IMG/VR virus record: IMGVR_UViG_3300024339_000085
Location: 1-23,503 of that record
From: a virus
Strand: one strand, 5' to 3'
DNA: 23,503 nt
The notes beneath the pieces are model-generated. The model saw only the letters and a program-made list of their open reading frames with translations. It made no database searches and was not told the origin of the DNA. Position 1 is the stretch's first letter. Each line of letters opens with the position of its first letter. Below, piece after piece: positions 20,232 to 23,503 of the stretch. Position numbers and translations under genes: made by a program.

Positions 20232-20641
20232 TGGCAACAGCGGGAACAATAAACGGAACTATTTTGGCGATCTACATAGGCGGCACAAAAATAGACAAAC
20301 AATTATCAGCATCATTTAGTTTTTCACATGAACCAAGAGAATCCATAACAAAAGATGATGGTGGCTGGGGTACTAAAAGACCAGGAAAAAAATCATGGGA
20401 AGCATCCGGAGATGCTGAAACAGCATTTGATGCGACTGAAGGCTATGATGAATTATCAACAGCTTTAATAAATGGAACTGCATTAACATTATTATTTTCA
20501 ACTGAGGTTTCCGGTGATACAACATTTACCGGAACAGCTTATATAACAAAATTTGATGTTGAAGCTGGTGTTGAAGAAGATAGTAAAATCAGTTATGCAT
20601 TTGCTGGAAGTGGTTTACCAACAAAAGGAACAGTAACTTAG
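20231..20641 (+). CDS. Major tail tube protein (TP901-1-like)
   Basis: The 136-residue protein shows the tail tube pattern: MATAGTINGTILAIYIGGTK, LSASFSFSHEPRESITKDD, GGWGTKRPGKKSWEASGDAE, then a long beta hairpin (ALTLLFSTEVSGDTTFTGTA) and ITKFDVEAGVEEDSKISYAF. It forms stacked hexamers around the tape measure. This is shorter than many relatives but within the range of Bacteroidetes phages. A strong terminator follows its stop, as expected for a gene needed in many copies. Confidence 0.9.
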   Translation: MATAGTINGTILAIYIGGTKIDKQLSASFSFSHEPRESITKDDGGWGTKRPGKKSWEASGDAETAFDATEGYDELSTALINGTALTLLFSTEVSGDTTFTGTAYITKFDVEAGVEEDSKISYAFAGSGLPTKGTVT

Positions 20642-20661
20642 TAATTTTTTCTCATACTTTG

Positions 20662-20698
20662 AACCCCATCTGCTATTTTGGTGGGTGGGGTTTTTTTT
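20662..20698 (+). terminator. Terminator after the major tail protein
   Basis: AACCCCA (20662-20668) pairs with TGGGGTT (20686-20692); the T run extends from 20691 to 20698. The intervening bases form the loop. It should lower transcription of the chaperone and tape measure genes relative to the tube protein. Confidence 0.75.
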
Positions 20699-20718
20699 AA
20701 AATTAAAAAATAAAAGCA

Positions 20719-21072
20719 ATGAATGAAGTAATAATTAATGGTAAAAAATATCCGGTGAAATTCGGATTAAGTAGGATCAAATCCTTTGCATTATCTAAAA
20801 ATTTAAAAACAATTGAACAATTTGATAAATGGGTTGCAAAATTATCAGATGGAAGTTTTGAATCAATTCAAAACATGGGTGAGTTACTTTTAACAGGAAT
20901 CCAAAGGGGTTGTCAAAAAAGTGATATTGATTGTGATGTTGATGTTGATGATGTTATTGATATGGCATTTGAAAATGCAGATGAATTTGGTAAATTAACT
21001 ACAATATTAAAATTATCAATGGATACTGGTGAATCATTAAATGTTTCAAAGCAAACAAAAAAAAAGAAATAA
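20719..21072 (+). CDS. Tail assembly chaperone (gpG-like)
   Basis: The 117-residue acidic protein (INGKKYPVKFGLSRIKSFAL, ESIQNMGELLLTGIQRGCQK, SDIDCDVDVDDVIDMAFENA) lies between the major tail gene and the tape measure gene, the fixed place of the G chaperone. It keeps the tape measure soluble and recruits tube subunits. Its last codons are AAA AAA AAG AAA TAA, containing a slippery heptamer that leads into the next frame. So most product stops here, and a fraction should be extended. Confidence 0.85.
   Translation: MNEVIINGKKYPVKFGLSRIKSFALSKNLKTIEQFDKWVAKLSDGSFESIQNMGELLLTGIQRGCQKSDIDCDVDVDDVIDMAFENADEFGKLTTILKLSMDTGESLNVSKQTKKKK
21060..21066 (+). promoter_or_regulatory. Programmed -1 ribosomal frameshift site A AAA AAG
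   Basis: The heptamer is in the correct phase (A, AAA, AAG in the upstream frame), two codons before its stop. Slipping back one base continues as GAA ATA ACA ACC TGG into the downstream frame, which stays open to 21371. A AAA AAG is a classic bacterial slippery sequence, as in dnaX. Confidence 0.85.
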
Positions 21073-21371
21073 CAACCTGGCTTTGGATTGAACAGCAAGC
21101 GTTGGGGGTTTTGAATTTAAGTTTGGATGATTACCAAAACATTGAGTTGGGTGAGTTCTTTAATAAAATGATGGGGTTTTTTGATCACAAAAAAGAAACC
21201 GAAAAACGAGAATGGGAACGCAGTAATTATTTGGTGTATTCTATTATGATGAATAATCCATATATAAAAGAGAATAAAAAACCAAAATCGTTTGCTGATT
21301 TCTTAAAAGGAAATAAAAAACCCACAATAAAAAATACAAATCAATTGAAGCAATTTATTGATTTTGAATAA
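21066..21371 (+). CDS. Frameshift extension of the tail chaperone (T part of gpGT)
   Basis: Read by -1 frameshift from the upstream gene, giving a fusion of about 217 residues (116 plus 101). The extension begins EITTWLWIEQQALGVLNLSL and continues helical and charged (GEFFNKMMGFFDHKKETEKR, SNYLVYSIMMNNPYI), ending KQFIDFE. There is no ATG near its start; the only in-frame initiator is a TTG at 21102, inside the conserved-looking part. The T part binds tube subunits in lambda. It lies 7 bases before the tape measure gene. Confidence 0.85.
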   Translation, partial: EITTWLWIEQQALGVLNLSLDDYQNIELGEFFNKMMGFFDHKKETEKREWERSNYLVYSIMMNNPYIKENKKPKSFADFLKGNKKPTIKNTNQLKQFIDFE

Positions 21372-21378
21372 ATAAAAC

Positions 21379-23503
21379 ATGGCAAGAAATTTATCTTCAT
21401 TAACTTTATTGGTTGGAGCAAATATAAAAGGTTTCCAAACGCAAATGCGGAAAATGTCGCGGGACATGAAGCGGGTTGGTGGTCAGATGAAAAATATGGG
21501 CAAATCAATGTCCATGTATGTAACCGCGCCAATAATTGCCCTGGGTGCTGCATCGGTTAAAACATTCGCCAATTTTGAACAAGAAATGGCAAAAGTTAAT
21601 GCCGTTAGTGGTGCAACAAATGCTGAATTTCAAAAATTAACAAAAAATGCTAAACTGCTGGGAGAATCAACCCGATTTACTGCCAGCCAGGTTGCCGCGT
21701 TGCAGCTTAATTACTCAAAATTAGGATTTAAACCCGATGAAATATTAAAAGTTACTGATGCAACATTAAATTTGGCATTGGCTACTGGTTCAGATTTGGC
21801 AGAAAGTGCCACAGTTGCAGCATCAACATTAAGGGGTTTTGAATTATCAGCCAGCGAAATGCAAAGGGTTACCGATGTAATGGCATTAAGTTTTTCATCC
21901 AGCGCGTTGGATTTGGAAAAATTTAAAACCGCGATGGCAACAGTTGCCCCGGTTGCTAAAAATGCCGGGATGTCGTTGGAACAAACAACCGCCATGCTGG
22001 GGGTTTTGGTTAATCGCGGGGTTGATGCATCAACAGCCGGCACATCATTAAGGAATATATTTTTAACCCTGGCAAAAGATGGAATTACTTTAGAACAAGC
22101 ATTTAGTAGAATAAATAATGCAAGTAATAAAAATAAAGAATCATTAGCTTTATTTGGAAAAAGGGGGGCAACAGTTGCCACTATCCTGGCGGAAAATACA
22201 GAAGAAGCGGGAAATTTAGCTGTTAAATTTGATAATGCAGCCGGATCAGCAGCATCTATGGCTGGGGTAATGGATAACACATTACAAGGTTCATTTTTAA
22301 AAGTGCAATCAGCGTTGGAAGGTTTGGCAATTGAATTTGGAAAAACATTAAAACCGGTTGTTGAAGATGGTATTAAGGTGGTCCAGGAATTAATTGGAAA
22401 GTTTAGAAGTTTAACCCCACAGGGTAAAAAAATGGCAGTTATGTTTAGCTTAATAGCTGCTGCCATTGGTCCATTAATGATGGTGTTGGGTTTATTTGTA
22501 ATGTCAGCCGGGGCGATTGGATCAGCTTTTACAGCTGCATTTGGTCCAGTTGGATTAGCTGTTGCCGCAATTGTAGCTTTAGCGGCAGCATTTATTTATG
22601 TTTATGATAATTTTGAAGCATTTAAAGAAAGATTATCGGATTGGGATTGGTTGAGTAATGCTGCCATTGATGCCTTTATAGTGCTAATAAAAGCATCATC
22701 ATTTTTTATGAATGAAGTTGCAAAATTGTTTGGGTATGATTTTGTTGCGCCAATGGTTGAAAAATTAGAAGGTTTAAAAACCGAACCCAAAAATATAACC
22801 ACAGAATTTAAATCATTTGGTGATTCAGTAAAAAATGTTTTTTCTGATGTAATGGGCTATTTAAATTTATTTGAAGGTAATTTAAAAAGCGCAACAAAAA
22901 CCCGTACAATAAAAATTCAGACAAAGATTGAAACATCATCCATGATTGCCAAAAAAACTGGGGATGATACATCAATGGCTGATGGTGGTGATAGGTCAAT
23001 TAAACTAATTCCGCCAAGTTTTGATGAATATGCTGAAAAAACAATTAAAAACTGGGATGATGCAACAGATTCAATAAACCAATCATTTTCAGCATCATTT
23101 GCTCAAATGGCAACAACAATTGGTGAAGGTTTGGGGGATATGATTTCCGGTATTGATCCACAATTTGGCAGCCGGATATTGGAAGTAATTGGTGGATTTT
23201 TAAAATCATTGGGTGCTGCTTTAATAACTTACGGCACAACCATGTTGGCATTTACTATATTAAGTTCAAATCCCTGGACCGCTGGGGCGGCAATTGCGGT
23301 TGGTATTGCGGCAGTTGCAGCAGCTAAAATTATCAGCAACATGAATAAAAAAGGGTTGGAAGGTGCTAAAATGAAAGATGGCGGAATTGTGCCGGGTGGA
23401 TTTCCAAATGATACATATCCAGCATTATTAACATCCGGGGAAATGGTTGTTCCATCACCAATTCCATTATCCGGGGGCATGGGTGCTGGTGGTAATATGA
23501 ATT
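21379..23503 (+). CDS. Tape measure protein (TP901 type, 3' partial)
   Basis: I read the frame from the ATG at 21379 and it stays open to the window edge (708 codons seen). The start MARNLSSLTLLVGANIKGFQ and VTAPIIALGAASVKTFANFE are typical of TP901-type tape measures. NFEQEMAKVNAVSGATNAEF, LGESTRFTASQVA and AASTLRGFELSASEM follow the conserved core. Hydrophobic segments lie at about 353-410 (MAVMFSLIAAAIGPLMMVLG, then PVGLAVAAIVALAAAFIYVY) and 625-655. The last visible part (GGFPNDTYPALLTSGEMVVP) is the usual phrase near the C-terminus, so little is missing. It sets tail length and enters the host envelope with the DNA. Confidence 0.93.
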   Translation, partial: MARNLSSLTLLVGANIKGFQTQMRKMSRDMKRVGGQMKNMGKSMSMYVTAPIIALGAASVKTFANFEQEMAKVNAVSGATNAEFQKLTKNAKLLGESTRFTASQVAALQLNYSKLGFKPDEILKVTDATLNLALATGSDLAESATVAASTLRGFELSASEMQRVTDVMALSFSSSALDLEKFKTAMATVAPVAKNAGMSLEQTTAMLGVLVNRGVDASTAGTSLRNIFLTLAKDGITLEQAFSRINNASNKNKESLALFGKRGATVATILAENTEEAGNLAVKFDNAAGSAASMAGVMDNTLQGSFLKVQSALEGLAIEFGKTLKPVVEDGIKVVQELIGKFRSLTPQGKKMAVMFSLIAAAIGPLMMVLGLFVMSAGAIGSAFTAAFGPVGLAVAAIVALAAAFIYVYDNFEAFKERLSDWDWLSNAAIDAFIVLIKASSFFMNEVAKLFGYDFVAPMVEKLEGLKTEPKNITTEFKSFGDSVKNVFSDVMGYLNLFEGNLKSATKTRTIKIQTKIETSSMIAKKTGDDTSMADGGDRSIKLIPPSFDEYAEKTIKNWDDATDSINQSFSASFAQMATTIGEGLGDMISGIDPQFGSRILEVIGGFLKSLGAALITYGTTMLAFTILSSNPWTAGAAIAVGIAAVAAAKIISNMNKKGLEGAKMKDGGIVPGGFPNDTYPALLTSGEMVVPSPIPLSGGMGAGGNMN

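Noticed and set aside
21711-22466. 251-codon open frame on the - strand within the tape measure gene
   Set aside because: It is fully antisense to a well-recognised tape measure frame, has low-complexity composition, and has no promoter or neighbour to support it.
1-23503. Insertion sequences, CRISPR arrays, complete tRNA genes or toxin-antitoxin pairs
   Set aside because: I looked for transposase motifs, spaced repeats, full tRNA cloverleafs and typical two-gene toxin modules and saw none; only the tRNA-Asp 3' end is present.

Overview
The window is a 23.5 kb stretch of a temperate siphovirus (long-tailed phage) with an HK97-type head. It most likely infects a member of the Bacteroidetes (Flavobacteriia-like). 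The host call rests on four things: very AT-rich DNA; gene starts preceded by A/T-rich sequence rather than clear Shine-Dalgarno motifs; an arm-binding integrase of the Bacteroidetes type; and one good Bacteroidetes-style promoter (TTG, 20 bp, TAnnTTTG) in front of the portal gene. Almost every gene is on the + strand. The exception is a two-gene repressor operon on the - strand.

Layout. 1-1386: end of a receptor-binding or tail-tip gene with lectin-like character, plus a small partner gene. 1386-3218: lysis region with small membrane proteins (holin and spanin candidates) around an M15 zinc peptidase endolysin. 3222-4412: zinc-ribbon metallophosphoesterase. 4413-4755: attachment region. It carries what reads as the 3' end of a host tRNA-Asp gene plus its terminator (attP core), followed by clustered short repeats (arm-type sites). 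4756-5904: integrase. 5899-6472 (-): HTH/coiled-coil repressor and a small partner. 6473-6619: divergent control region. 6620-10417: early and replication genes, namely HTH proteins, a stand-alone DnaA domain IV, a lambda-O-like initiator with GC-rich 11-bp iterons inside its own reading frame, a putative loader-position protein, an RNase T-like exonuclease, an SSB-like protein and an HNH endonuclease. 10414-11331: a second tyrosine recombinase. 11528-14223: small and large terminase with an HNH gene lodged between them. 14690-20641: portal, protease, major capsid, connector and completion proteins, and major tail protein. 20719-21371: tail chaperones joined by a -1 frameshift at A AAA AAG. 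21379 to the end: tape measure protein, cut by the window edge.

How it fits together. Integrase, attP and repressor form the lysogeny module. The divergent region would switch rightward early transcription on. Early genes lead into replication from an origin proposed inside the initiator gene. A separate late promoter at 14636-14666 feeds the head and tail operon, with hairpins after the capsid and major tail genes likely tuning expression. Tail-tip and lysis genes (window start) sit directly beside attP and the integrase, and the right edge lies in the tape measure gene. The order is therefore that of a circular or permuted free phage genome rather than an integrated prophage.

Most interesting points: the origin-like iterons inside the initiator gene; the tRNA-Asp attP; the late promoter whose transcript would begin with a hairpin covering the portal start codon; two tyrosine recombinases, one lacking a conserved active-site histidine; and a free-standing DnaA DNA-binding domain. 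All protein calls are from reading motifs by eye; no database search was run.
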